Assembly (NCBI GenBank): GCA_002749055.1
Contig: PDTW01000023.1
Span: 49,274-113,273 of the forward strand
Origin: Candidatus Altimarinota bacterium
GTDB taxonomy: Bacteria > Patescibacteriota > Gracilibacteria > BD1-5 > UBA6164
DNA: 64,000 nucleotides
Direction: 5' to 3'
The notes beneath the pieces were generated by a model. That model made no database searches. It was not told the DNA's origin and saw only the letters and a program-made list of their open reading frames with translations. Both the position numbers and the translations under genes were made by a program. Positions 36,027 to 47,712 of the stretch are shown here, in pieces. Positions within the stretch are counted from its first letter, which is position 1. Each line of letters begins with the position of its first letter.

Positions 36027-37301
36027 TTACCTTCAAACTCATATATATTTTACTGAAGAATCAGTATATTCATATTTATCTAAACAGTTTTTTCAATCTA
36101 ATAATATTTTTATATTATTCTTTTCTAATAATTTATTAGTTATTTCTTTTTGAAATACTGTATGATTTGTAGCTATTAAAACTACATCTTGATTTTCTAA
36201 TCATTTTTTTAGACTTTTACAATCTGATAACTCTAAATTATATGGCTCGTATATAGTAATTTCTGCGCCATATTTTTCTAATAATTTTTTTATATTCAAA
36301 GCTGGAGATTCTCTTAAATCAGATATATCTTTTTTATATGATAATCATAATAATAATACTCTAGTTCATTTCAAAGATTTTCATAATCAGTTTAATGCAA
36401 AAACAAGTTTCTCTATAACATATTCTGGCATAGAATTGTTTGTTTCTCTAGCAATATTAAGGAATTTATGATCAAATCATGCTTTTTTAGCTCTTTCAAT
36501 CAAATAATAAGGATCAACAGGGATACAATGACCTCATACTCAACAACTTGGATAGTGAGCTAAATAACTAAAAGGTTTATTTTTTGCTCAATTTATTACA
36601 TCAACAATATCAAGTCAAAGAACATCAAATGATTTTGATAATTCATTTACATAAGCAATATTTACATCTCTAAATGTATTTTCTATTATTTTTGTAGCTT
36701 CTGTATGTTTTATATCTTTCATTTCGTTAATTTCTGCATTTATAAATGTTCTATAAAAATCAGCTATTAATTTAGTTCATTTAGGAGTTGTAGCTCAAAC
36801 ATTTCTAGGAATATTATAAACATTCCATTTTAAATCTCATGGATTTATTCTTTCTGGACAATGAGCTACCTCAAAATCAACTCAGGCCTTTAATCAACTT
36901 TTCTCTAAAATAGGGATAACTATCTCATCACATACTCATGGATTAATAGTTGACTCTATTATAATATTTTGTCCTCTAGATAAATTTTTTGAAATAGTTT
37001 CACATGCTCATCTAATAGGTCCTAAATTTGGAGAGAAATCATCATTTATAGGAGTAGGAACACAAACTAATATGAAGTTAGCATCTTTTAAGATACTATC
37101 ATCATTACTAGCTATAAAACTATTTTCTAATATATCTTTCTCGGCAATTTCATCATCTATTGGTGAAATTTTATTATTTATTTTTTCTACTTTTTGAGTA
37201 TCTATCTCAAATCATTTTATGTTATATTGTTTTGACCTAGCTATTGCACAAGCTAAAGGGAAACCAACATATCACATTCATATAACAACTACATTTTTCA
37301 T
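36027..37301 (-). CDS. UDP-glucose/UDP-ManNAc family 6-dehydrogenase
   Basis: This 424-residue protein oxidises a nucleotide sugar to its uronic acid. The NAD motif VVVIGMGYVGFPLA lies at residues 4-17. The middle has VCVPTPINDDFSPNLG and FRDVNIAYVNEL. The catalytic motif GVGGHCIPVDPYYL contains the nucleophile Cys259. The C-terminal domain LLLGLSYKKDISDLRESPAL follows. The GHCIPVDPYY form resembles WecC-like UDP-ManNAc dehydrogenases more than plain UDP-glucose dehydrogenases, but the substrate is not certain. It is cotranscribed with the glycosyltransferases. Confidence 0.9.
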
Positions 37302-37336
37302 ATTTTTTTAATTAATTTTTTAAATTATAATATTTT

Positions 37337-37975
37337 TTAAACTTTTTCTTCAAGCATTATACTAATTCCAACGAAAAATATTAACAGACCTGAAACAAGA
37401 CTAATAACATATCATAGAAATCATAAAGAATATACCTGTAATAAAATAATATATGCTCATATAACAGATAAAATGCTACTTGTCAATATATTTTTATATA
37501 ATCAGTTTATTGTTTTAGATTTTGTTTGATACTTTTTGTCTATATCTTCATTAAAAGTGGTCATAAATCAACTAATGACAGTAATTCATAATAAATTTGA
37601 ATTAATCAAATTATACATACTATTTCATAAATAGATAACTCCCAATTGATAAAACAAAATAAAAATAAGATATATAACCAATATAATAGGAAAGAAATAA
37701 TTTCTATTCAAAAAAAGAGAATAATCTCAAAAAGATATCAAAGAAGAATTATAGTCTTTATTTAGTTTATCAATTTTGTTTGTTATTTCATCAACTTCGT
37801 CAAAATCTATAAAGAACAACAAAATATCCTTTATTAATAAAAACAAAAGTCATATAGTTACAGCTATAGCATATCTATCTAAATATCATTTATTATATAA
37901 ATATATAGATATTAAAAAAAATATTATATACATAGAAATACTAGCAATAGCTTTTTCTCTTAATTTACTTTTCAT
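37337..37975 (-). CDS. Unknown integral membrane protein
   Basis: The protein has 212 residues with about six hydrophobic segments and no recognisable motif. A short polar stretch (DFDEVDEITNKIDKLNKDYNSS) lies between helices 2 and 3. Its start overlaps the end of the DUF1616 gene by 16 bases, so both are likely made together for the polysaccharide pathway. It might be a small GtrA-like or accessory membrane protein, but the sequence does not show this. Confidence 0.65.
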
Positions 37976-38334
37976 AATTTCTTATCTTTGAAATAGAAAA
38001 TATATATTATATTACTAATTATCACAAACAAAGTTATCAAAAAAACAGTTAATTCATTTATTTTTATTCATATTAAGTTTAAATAAAGGCTTATAAGTGG
38101 GACAAATGATATTGATAATGCAAAGCTAAGAGCAAATCTCTCCAAATAATCTATTTCTTTTTTGCCAAAAAAAGATAAAGTCAAAAAATAACCAGGCATA
38201 AATAATATAAATATAGATCAAAATACTATTCTAAAAAAACTTATAACTGCATAGTTTTGATAAGGGAAAAAGATAAATATAGCAGCAAAAATACTTATAA
38301 TTATAGTATATTTTATTAAATCTTTATTTTTCAT
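37960..38334 (-). CDS. DUF1616-like membrane protein
   Basis: The protein has 124 residues and four hydrophobic segments. RIVFGSIFILFMPGYFLTLSFF followed by LERFALSFALSISFVPLI matches the start of DUF1616, a predicted membrane family found in glycan and surface-layer loci. Reading TGA as Gly extends it past the apparent end (KLGKVN), overlapping the next gene by 16 bases. Its own ATG overlaps the GT-C gene by 11 bases, so three genes are interlocked. Confidence 0.7.
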
Positions 38335-39742
38335 ATTTTACTTTAAATATTTTATTATTAGCATTTTTATATATAAGATCAAAACATTTACCATTATCTA
38401 AATTCTCTGGCTTTTGATCATCTCATAGCCAGAAATAAACTTGCTTTTTATATATATTATAATCCTTTAACATTTCGCACTTAACTTTTCAATCAACTGA
38501 CCACCATTTTTTCCATTCATCTTTTGTCCACAAATCATATTCAAATAATCATGGAGCTATAATATCAAATTTTGTATATCAATAAAGCCGAGGGGAATAG
38601 TTTTTATGACTAGTCATTAGCATAGAGTTAGAAGGCAACAAATCATCTAGCTCTTTAACTTTTTTAAACTCTTTATTTCATATATAAGGTTTATTATATC
38701 TATAAACATAGCTTGTGTAATTATAACTCTGGAGAGAAAAAAACAAAATAAAAACAATAAAAAACTTTTTATTTTGCTTAAATAATACTCAGAATCAATA
38801 TGCAGCAGTAATGATAATAAATATATCAAAAAATATTAACATTCTACTGTAAAAAAACAAGCCAAACAAAACCCAAATAAATCATAATAAATATCAAGAA
38901 AAAGTAAAGTCTAAATTTTTTTTTCTTATTTTAAGATATAATCAATAAAAACTAAATAAAATTATCACATTATTAATAGAGAAAAACTCATAAAGAGAGA
39001 AAAAAGTTCAACTACTTCAAGATATTGAATATAATGAGAATAAAGGGCTTAATAATGGTAATATTAAATAATCTAATAAAGGTATATACAATACTAAAGC
39101 CATTAATCAAGAAAAAATAACTGCATAAATATCTAATTTAGTTCATCTAAAAGTCTTAATTAAATTAAAAATCTTGTATATTAAAAAAAGCAAAAGAAAA
39201 AATAAACCTGATGGTCGATGTAAAGCAAAAAGACTTACAATAATTGGAATTGATAAAAGATACTTTTTTCTTTCAAGTAAATAAATAGAACTAAGAATAA
39301 AGATGATTCATAAAATCTGTTTATAATAATTTAAATAAAAAACTTTATACTGAATTATAGAAGTAAAAAAAATAATCATTCAAAAAATAGCAGTATAAAA
39401 TCAATATTTTTTTAAATATAAGTAAATATATATTGATGTTATAACACTAAAAAATGCTAATCAAAATCAAATTAACCAATCTACATTAAAACCTATTATA
39501 AATAATATATTTCATAAAAATCATAAAAAAGGTGGGAAAGCCTGTTTTGTGAAAAGATTAAGACCTGAAAAGTCTATTTTTGGTAGATTATTATAGTATT
39601 CCAAAAACATTCACCTATATAATCATGGATCATATCAAAGTGGTATATCTGATATGAAATATGGATAAAATCTATACAATCAAAGAAAAATAGAAAATAT
39701 AAATATTATTAACAAAAGATAATTCCACAAGCTATTTTTCAT
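38324..39742 (-). CDS. ArnT/GT-C-like membrane glycosyltransferase
   Basis: This 472-residue protein has around ten hydrophobic segments. After the first helix it carries GYDPGLYRGMFLEYYNNLP, with an outward-facing acidic residue, the layout of dolichyl-phosphate-sugar-dependent GT-C enzymes. The last 100 residues form a polar external domain. It begins the minus-strand run of the polysaccharide cluster, after the terminator of the repeat protein at 39864-39903. I infer that it adds a sugar from a lipid-linked donor on the outer face. Confidence 0.7.
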
Positions 39743-39863
39743 ATTTTTGAAATAATAAATTTTATATAATAGAAATTTTAAATAAGTAAAAATATAAAAA
39801 ATCTAATATAGATATATTAGAAAAATTATAATTAATTGCAAACTTTTTAATTTTACCTACTAA

Positions 39864-39903
39864 CAAAAAAACAAGAAAAATATTGAATTTTTCTTGTTTT
39901 TTT
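39864..39903 (-). terminator. Terminator of the five-residue-repeat protein
   Basis: The arms aaaaaaacaagaaaaat and atttttcttgttttttt form a strong hairpin with T-runs on both sides, placed just past the stop of the minus-strand repeat gene. Confidence 0.85.
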
Positions 39904-39917
39904 ATTGGTTTTTTATA

Positions 39918-40697
39918 TTAATACCATGGTAAATACCATTTTCTTTTTCATTCTCATATTCATCTAGAATGACCGTATCAATAACCATCATCATGATAAT
40001 TTCAGTTTCTATCGTAATCATCTTTATCATATCAATCTCTATCATATCAGTCTACATCATATCAATTTTTATCAAAACCATCCCTATTAAATCAATTTCT
40101 ATCAAAACCAAATATATCATATCAGTCTCTATCGTATCATTGTTTATTAAATCACCTTCTATTGAATCAGTCTCTATCATATCATTCAACATTATATCAA
40201 TCTCTTCTAAATCAATCTCTATCTCTTCAAATTAAGTTAAAACCATTTCTAAAGAAACCGTATTTATCTAAACCTCTTCTATCATATCATTCTTCAGTAA
40301 AACCGAATATATTATATCATTCTCTATCATATCAGTTTTTATCATATCATTTTGCATTATATCAATCTCTATCAAATCAGTTTTTATTATATCATTTTGC
40401 GTTGTAACCAGTTCTATCAAATCAATGTTTATCATATCATTTTGAATTATAACCTTGTCTGTTAAAACCATTTCTATCGTATCATTTTTTATTATAACCA
40501 TCTCTGTAAAATCAAAGATAATTATAACCAAACTTATCAAACATACTTGTATAATCACTATCCTGTTTAGTATTAGGTAATCAACTCGAGAATCAGTTGT
40601 TCTCAGCAGCTGTATTAGCCGATACCGAAGCTATTCAAAGGAACAGTGTAACTAACAACGATGCAAACACCTTTACTAGCTTTCAATATTTTATCAT
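39918..40697 (-). CDS. Secreted protein made of about 36 five-residue G(Y/F)(D/N)xx repeats
   Basis: This 259-residue protein has a signal peptide (KLVKVFASLLVTLFLGIASVSA, residues about 6-27, with an AxA-type cut site). A short linker leads into roughly 36 consecutive pentads such as GYDRD, GFNRN and GYNAK over residues about 50-240. The chain is rich in Gly, Tyr/Phe, Asp/Asn and Arg, with no Cys. A basic, tryptophan-containing end (RKWYLPWY) closes it. The regular aromatic at every fifth residue suggests a stacked solenoid or fibre. Glycine is TGA in most repeats and GGT in the rest. Standard-code readings of the region give only false frames. It is monocistronic, with its own terminator. 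Confidence 0.85.
39960..40560 (-). repeat. 15-bp minisatellite coding the pentad repeats
   Basis: A 15-base unit (on the minus strand TGATATGATAGAGAC and variants) repeats without spacers for about 600 bases. It lies wholly inside the secreted repeat gene. Purines dominate the coding strand. Slippage could change the copy number in steps of five residues without losing the frame. Confidence 0.8.
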
Positions 40698-40836
40698 AAT
40701 ATTATTATTTAAAAGTTAAAATCAATAAATTATTGTAATTGTATTCATATTAAAAGAAAATGCAAATTAAAATTATATTTTGAAAAAAAAGCACAAATTA
40801 TTATTATATAGATAATTTAATAGTTTATTAAAAATT

Positions 40837-42390
40837 ATGTTTTCAAATTTTATTAAATATTTATATTACTTAATATTTTCTATTCTTATTTTCCTAGTGC
40901 TGTCTAGTTATATATTTAGAAATCTATACTTAGACACAAACTTTATTTTTTTGTATTCTCTTTTCATAATACCCATTATAGACCTTTTTATAGAAAAAGT
41001 CAAAAATAGTATAAAATTTCTTTTATTTTTATCAATAATAGTATTTTCATATATATTTATATTTTCAATATCTTGATATAAAGAAATATCAAATACTATA
41101 CTAAACTACTCATATATACTTTTAATAACTTGAGCAATAACACAATATGTTTCTTTTATCATAGAAGGAAAAAATAGCAAAATATCTAAAGAAAATCTAT
41201 TAAAGAAGAAAAATAAATGACTTTGAGATTACTTTCATATTCTTTATATATGAGTATGAATATTATTTATTCTCTGACTTTTTATCGAAATAATCAAATT
41301 TGTATTTAATGACTATCACTTTTGAAAACTTGCAGGTATATTTTTACTTCTTACTATAATAATAGTTTCTATCAAAAAAGTGAAATTTAAAACAGAAGAA
41401 AAGGTTAAAAATAAATTAAATGATTTAAATAAAAGAAATTTCCTTAAATTTAGAAAAAAAATAAACAATAATAAGTTATTTAAAGTATTAACAGGCTTAA
41501 ATATCAAAACTGACATTATTTTTTATTTAATATTTATATTTTTTACGTTTATATTCATTCTATGATATATATATAATATTACTTCTTTAGTTGCTTTTTC
41601 ATACTTATTAATATTTACAAACTACATAATTTTCAAAATATATTGATTTAATGTGGATACTAGTTTTGAAAGATTAGATTTCAAGAGCAATAAATTCTTA
41701 TCTTTTGCAATTATATTTACAATAATATTTTCATTTTCTGTAACAAATATAATAAAATGATATAATTTAAATGGTTATAAAGGCATATTAATAGGTGTAT
41801 CTTCGCTACTTTTCTTTTTTACATTTTTGATATATTTCTCTGATATAAAAACAAGAAATAAAAAAGAAACAAACTTTAAAAAATTATTTAAAGTTATACC
41901 CAAAATAATATTTGCTATTGTTTTGATAACTTTTATATACATATGAAAAAATTTATATTTTGATTATAATTCAAAATATATACAACAAGAAAGCTATAAA
42001 AACAAAGAAGCAGTATCTTATGAAACAGAAAAAGATACTAGTAAGACCGAAAAAATTTATTCTTCTGGTAGTGCAAATGGAGAAAATGAGGAAGAAATTG
42101 AAGATGAAAAAAAGATTACTAAAAAAGTAAAAATATGAGATTTATATAAATTTAATAATTATTTATGAATAGAAAATGAATCTGAAGACACTTTGAAGTT
42201 ACAAGAATTTTTATTAAAATTATGATATTTCAAATGAGAAGTAAACTGAAAATTTGGTATATACACTAGAAATGCTCTTAAATATGCTCTAATTTATGAT
42301 TGTCATTGGCCAAATGCTTTGTGAGTTCTTGGTTCTGATGCTGCTAAATGTATAGAATCATTAGAAATAGAAGTAGAAGTAAATGAATAA
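40837..42390 (+). CDS. Multi-pass membrane protein with peptidoglycan-binding-like C-terminal domain
   Basis: The protein has 517 residues. About ten hydrophobic helices fill residues 5-385, broken by basic loops (KNKLNDLNKRNFLKFRKK). A polar linker rich in Ser, Glu and Lys follows. The final 65 residues (LQEFLLKLGYFKGEVNGKFG, then YTRNALKYAL, then LGSDAAKCIESL) match the repeat pattern of PG_binding_1 domains (LQxxLxxLGYxxGxxxGxFGxxT). The helical part is unrecognised and could anchor a wall-spanning structure. It lies 18 bases before the pilin-like gene, so the pair is probably an operon. Confidence 0.7.
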
Positions 42391-42408
42391 AAAATAACAA
42401 TAAAAAAT

Positions 42409-43704
42409 ATGAAAAATTTAAAAAATAAAAATGCTTTCTCAATACTTTGATTAATTACTATAGTATGAATTTTTGCTACCCTATCATTTATAATATTTTC
42501 TTATTATAATATAAGCATAAGAAATAGTAGAGATGTTCAAAGAATAGATGATATACAGGAAATAACATTTTGATTAAATAATATACTTACAAAATATAGT
42601 AAACTACCCAAACCAATTAATTGAATAAGTATAACCTCTAGCTGAAAATTAATAAATAGTCAATGATTTTTTGATAATGGCTTAGTAGATACAAATATAA
42701 AATATTATGATCCTCTTGACCTTATAGAATATACCTATTCTACTAATAAAACTAGAGATAGATTTCAAGTATTATGATTATTAGAAAATAATTGGAGTGA
42801 AAGAAACAGCTTAAATTTCAAAAAAAGAATTCCATATACTGCTTGAGAGAAATTGTGAGTTTTCTTGAAAGAAGAAAATAACTACCCTGTCCAAGAATAC
42901 CTAAAGGATAGTATAGAATTATCTCATTGAGTAGATTGATATGTAGTTTATTTAAACAACGAAGACTACATAACATGAGAAAATATAATTAAAGAAATGA
43001 ATTATAGAATAAAACCAAGGGCAAGCTGTTTAAATATATTAAAAAATGGTAAATCAAAATGAAATTGAATATATAAAATTAAACCAAATGACAACTTAGA
43101 GCTTGATGTATACTGTGATATGGAGATGGATTGATGATGATGGACTTTGTTTTATGCAAATAATTGAATAGAGGATTCTGAAATATCTGAAAGTTATGTA
43201 GAAATGAGAGAAAATATTTTTAGTTGAAACACTTATTCGTTAACCAATTTAAATGAAAAAACTCTTGTATGAATGAATGATTACAGATTATTCACAAACA
43301 ATTGAGCAAAAGAAATACTTATAACTAATTTAGCATCAGATGAAAAAAGGTGGTGAAAAATATTTTTTGATTCACCTAGTACACTAGAATGGGCTCTATG
43401 AGGAAATGTCTTAGGAAAATGAATAAAAAAATGTGTAGATTTACCTGAATGAGCTTACTGGTGAATGGTAGATGAGAATTGAAAGAATAACTATGAAAAT
43501 CTAGTTCAGTTCTTCACATCATGATGAAATAATTGGTGAATTTCTCACAAAGAATATAATTGTAATTGATATAAATTAAGCGTTTTACCTCATCTAGCTT
43601 TCTATACTGCTAATAATCCACATTATGATAGAAGAACAAGAAGTAATACAATAGTTTGATGAATATGGTGATGAGAAAATCAATATAGATATTTTATTAG
43701 ATAG
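42409..43704 (+). CDS. Pilin-like surface protein with fibrinogen-like C-terminal domain
   Basis: The 431-residue protein begins with a prepilin-like leader: a short basic stretch, then AFSILGLITIVGIFATLSFIIFSYY. The helix fits type IV (pseudo)pilins, but the usual Glu at +5 is a TGA Gly. Residues about 215-430 resemble a fibrinogen C-terminal domain: ASCLNILKNGKSKGNGIYKIKP, then VYCDMEMDGGGWTLFY (Cys236; the three glycines are three TGA codons in a row), and cysteines CVDLPEG and CNCNGYKL later. Such domains bind sugars or acetylated groups in other proteins. The match suggests an adhesin displayed on a pilus-like fibre. A strong terminator follows. Confidence 0.75.
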
Positions 43705-43736
43705 ATAATTACTTTTATAAAGAAATAAATGTAAAT

Positions 43737-43773
43737 AAAAAAAGTATTTGGAAACTAACCAAATACTTTTTTT
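43737..43773. terminator. Bidirectional terminator between pilin-like gene and subtilase
   Basis: The arms aaaaaaagtatttgg and ccaaatacttttttt form a 15-pair hairpin with a 7-base loop, serving the convergent genes on both sides. Confidence 0.88.
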
Positions 43774-43784
43774 ATTTACTTCTT

Positions 43785-45542
43785 TTAATTTAATAAATAT
43801 TCACCTACTACATCTCTAAGAGCTTTTATTTTTTCTATTTTATTCTCTGATAAAGATTTATTTTTATCTAAAAAGGAATCTATCTTAGTTAATAATAATT
43901 TTAATAAACGAGGATTTATATTATCAAGCCTATTTCATAATTTTAACCTAATTGCTTTTTTATATTTTTCTCTTAACGAAATTTCTTTTTTAACAATTTC
44001 TGTTTGTTTTGATAATTTTTTCTTAATTTCGTTATCTCATTTTTTAATTACTTTCTTATCTAATTTATATTCTTTAACAAGGTATCATAATTGTTGAACA
44101 TATTTCTCGGCATTTATTCAGTGCCACTTATCTTTACTTAGATTTAAAGCTTTTAAAACTATCTCAGCATCAACTTTTCAATATTTATTAAATCACAATC
44201 ATATTATTCAGGTTACAATTGCAGATGAAATAGATGTTCAATCATTAATATTATATAACAATTCTTTTTTCTTACTATTTTTTGAATCAACTTTATATAA
44301 TCAAAGAGAGACTATTGATTCTCAATATGCTGAAATATCTGAACAATCTCAATGATTTGACCAAGAAGATATAAGACCATCTTTTGTTTTATCAGAAAAT
44401 ACAGACATAGAAGAAACTCAAATAATTTCATGTTTTTTCTCTTCATTACAAACTGGAGAAATTTTATGAATAGATGTATTAATTCAAGGTCATTTTAAAA
44501 ACTCATCTCAATCTCAAGTCGCAGTTACTATAATAACTCATGCTTTATTTGCGTATTCAATTGCTGAGGAAAATCTTTTATCATATTCAAACCATATATT
44601 TCAAGTATTTAAATATATAATATTAGCTCAATTATCTACAGCATAAATTATAGATTTATTTATATCATCAATCTTACATGACTCTCTAGCACAAGTAATT
44701 ATAGGCATAATTTTAACATTATCCATAATTCAAGCTATTCAAATTCAATTATTCGTATTAGCTCAAATTATTGAAGAAACAACAGTTCAATGTTCTCATT
44801 TAGGGGACATAGAACCAGTTGAATTTATAAAATTCCATCATTTAACATCATCAACATATCAATTTTGGTCATCATCTATTCAATTTCAAGCAATCTCACT
44901 TTTATTAAACCAATACTTTCATTCTAAATCAGGATTGTCAAGCTTTATACCATCATCAATAACTGCAATAGTAGCTATATTTTTATCATCTTTTATTTTT
45001 CTCTTTGCTGATAAAATACTCATATCTTTCAGATAGTATTGCATATTAGAATAAGTATCATTTGATATATTTTCTCTGTTTAATATAGCTCTTGGAGAAT
45101 ATCAACATTTTCAAAATCAATCAATATCTGAATATGGACAAAATTTAAACCTAAAATATTTTGAAATAGAGTTAAATAAAATATATTTTTTATCTTTTAA
45201 ATGAAAGTACAAAGTTCTAGTATTATTATTTTTATCAATAGAATCATTTACATAATATTTATAATCAGCTCCTAAGAAAATACTCTTATTATACTTATTT
45301 CAAGTAAAATTTTCTCATTTTAATTTAAATTTTATATTTCCAGATAATAAATACTTTAAATCAATTCTATAATCAAAAGAAAATAAATTGTAATCTAACT
45401 TTAGACCATTTATTGGTAATGCCTCCATTGAATTAATTCTAACTATAGAATCAAAATCTATTCTTTCCGGTTCCTCTTTTGCATACGAGGAAAAAGAAAT
45501 TGAAAACAGAATTATAAAAACTAAGATTAATATTTTTCTCAT
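43785..45542 (-). CDS. Secreted subtilisin-family serine protease (S8)
   Basis: This 585-residue protease has a signal peptide (ILILVFIILFSISFSSYA, ending about residue 21). The catalytic triad is complete: Asp196 in IAVIDDGI, His251 in GEHGTVV, and Ser437 in DGTSISSAI. The glycines around His and Ser are TGA. About 165 residues (21-190) precede the catalytic part as a prodomain or extra domain, and a Lys-rich helical tail of about 110 residues follows. It would act outside the cell on proteins of the cell itself or of a partner cell. Confidence 0.93.
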
Positions 45543-45591
45543 AATTTGTTATTTTAAAATATATTATACTAAATTATATAGTTAATAAAGA

Positions 45592-46971
45592 TTAGCTTTT
45601 CGAATCTTTTATTCACTTTCTTGACCATTTCTGCCAAACTACTTCTTTTTTAAAAATTAAGGTTTTTATAGATCTAATCAATGCTCTAACTTCTACATAT
45701 GTAGTAACATAAAATAAAATCCATCAAATAAAAGACAAAAGTAACATATATATCTTATATATATTCTTCATTTTTTTATCATCAAAAAATACTTGAACAA
45801 AAAACATAAATCATACTATAAATACTCATGAAACAAAAACAGATAAATCTCAAGTTGAGAATGCATACAAGTATAAAAATCACAGGAATAAAAATTCTAA
45901 AGAAAGTTGTAGTTCTCAAAATATAGAATATGGAAGAACTATAAATGATAATATTTTATTATGTTGATTTTTTCTACTAAAAAACATCTTTTTATACCTA
46001 ACAAAAGTTTGTATTCTACCGATTTTCCATCTAAATCTCTGAGAGATTAGTCATTTTACATCACTAGCAGGTTCTGTATAAATAATAGCATCTGGTGCAT
46101 AAGCAATTTTATATCAAGCATCTTGAATTCTCATTGAAAGCTCTATATCTTCAGTTATATTCATAGTACAATAATTTCATAATTCTTGAAATACTTCCCT
46201 TCTAAAAGCTCACGCTGCTCAACCAATTATATATATAGTTCATAATAAAGCATCTGTCTTTTTAAAATAAAAAGAAAAAAGAAACTCTAAATATTGAATA
46301 ATTCATATGAAACTTGTTGTATCTCATATTTTTACATTTCAAACTGCAGCCATAACTTCAGGATCATCAAAATATCTAACAAAGCTTCAAACTGCATCTT
46401 TATCAACTAAACAATCTGCATCTATTGAAAGTATAATATCTCAAGTAGCTATTTCAATACCTCTATTCAAAGCTTTTCATTTTCATCAGTTTTCTTTGTA
46501 TTCATAAACAATTGTTTTTCAGTCCTCACTAAACTTTGATTTATTTTTCTTTATATATTCAAGGATAACCTCTTCTGTTCTATCTGTGCTTCAGTCATTA
46601 ACAACAATTATTTCTATATTAGGATAATTATTTTTAAAAACACTTTTTATTGTTCAAACAATTCATACCTCTTCATTCCATGCTGGAATCAAAACAGATA
46701 CTTTAGGTTTTTTCTTATAACTATATTTAATTTTACTATATTTTCTAGCGATGCAAAAATCATACCATGGAGCTAAAAGCATATATATAAAATACTTTAT
46801 CAACAAAGCTGAAGCAAAAAATATTATTATGCTATGAATTATACCCAAATTGGAATTATCATTTATAAATGAATAATTTATGTTATTATATTTACTATTT
46901 AAAAAAGAAATAACAAATATAAAAAGGGTCATAGAATAAAAAATAGAAAAGAAAATTACTTTAGTTATCAT
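45592..46971 (-). CDS. PgaC/IcaA-like processive family 2 glycosyltransferase
   Basis: This 459-residue membrane enzyme has two N-terminal helices, a GT-A domain and about three C-terminal helices. KVSVLIPAWNEEVGI, VVNDGSTDRT, then LSIDADCLVD (DxD), NITEDIELSMRI (TED) and QRFRWKIG (QxxRW) are the marks of processive synthases such as poly-N-acetylglucosamine, hyaluronan or cellulose synthases. The overall pattern fits poly-beta-1,6-GlcNAc synthase best. A TTG start at 47031 would add 20 residues, but the ATG at 46971 overlaps the upstream stop (ATGATAACTAA) and is preferred. The product may be exported as a matrix glycan. Confidence 0.9.
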
Positions 46972-47446
46972 AAGTCTTTGTACATAATTTAGATAAAATA
47001 TTAGACATAAACACAAAAAATGAAAAAGCAAACACTACTTTGTAAACTCAGTTCTCAAAAAAATTATTTATAGCCCAAAAGAGGACAATAAATCATATAA
47101 AAATTAAAAATATACAAATAATCATAATAAATAGCTTTCTTATAGTATAAAAAACTCTATTTTTCTTTTGATGATTAATTTTTTTCTCAAACTTTTTTCT
47201 TTTTTTATTACTTGAAAAGTTATAATGTTTATTATCGTATATTGAAACTTTTGATTTCTTTTTAGTGTTAGATAATCTTCAAAAAATTATTCAAACAACA
47301 AATATAATAAGAAATATTAATAACAAAATTGAAGGTTCTATACTAGAAACATGTGAATAAAATAAGTCTAAATGTTTAGGATAATTATACATTATAAACC
47401 AAGTACCAAGTAGTGCAGAAAAATTTATAATTATTCTTATGTACAT
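46961..47446 (-). CDS. Small membrane protein in the PgaC-like operon
   Basis: This 161-residue protein has four hydrophobic segments in two pairs (about residues 5-20 and 42-58, then 104-125 and 132-150), separated by a strongly basic stretch (SSNKKRKKFEKKINHQKKN). It overlaps the synthase start by 11 bases. PgaD, the partner of PgaC, is also a small two-to-four-helix membrane protein; similar size and place suggest this role, though no sequence motif proves it. The 266-base gap upstream to 47712 is A/T-rich with no visible gene. Confidence 0.6.
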
Positions 47447-47712
47447 ATAATAATTACGTTAAATATTAATCATTAACTGAAAAAATGTTACATTAGTATA
47501 TAATATATTAATCAATTGTCAATTTTTTTATATACTTTTATTTTATTCCAAAAGAAAATATATATTTTTATTAAAAATACAAAAATAAATTTAATTATGC
47601 AGAATATATTATTAATTTAAATTAAATAATAATAATTGTCAATACTCCAATACTTGCATTTTATTTACTAAAAAATAAAATTAGTTCTTATTATATTTCT
47701 TAGTAAATAAAA

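Noticed and set aside
39969-40558. Regular short repeats resembling a CRISPR array or a plus-strand repeat protein
   Set aside because: The 15-base period is continuous without spacers, and on the minus strand it encodes a signal-peptide protein in one frame; plus-strand frames are shadows.
46972-47031. TTG start at 47031 for the PgaC-like synthase
   Set aside because: The ATG at 46971 overlaps the upstream stop as other coupled pairs in this window do, and the extra residues would lie inside the previous gene's coding sequence.
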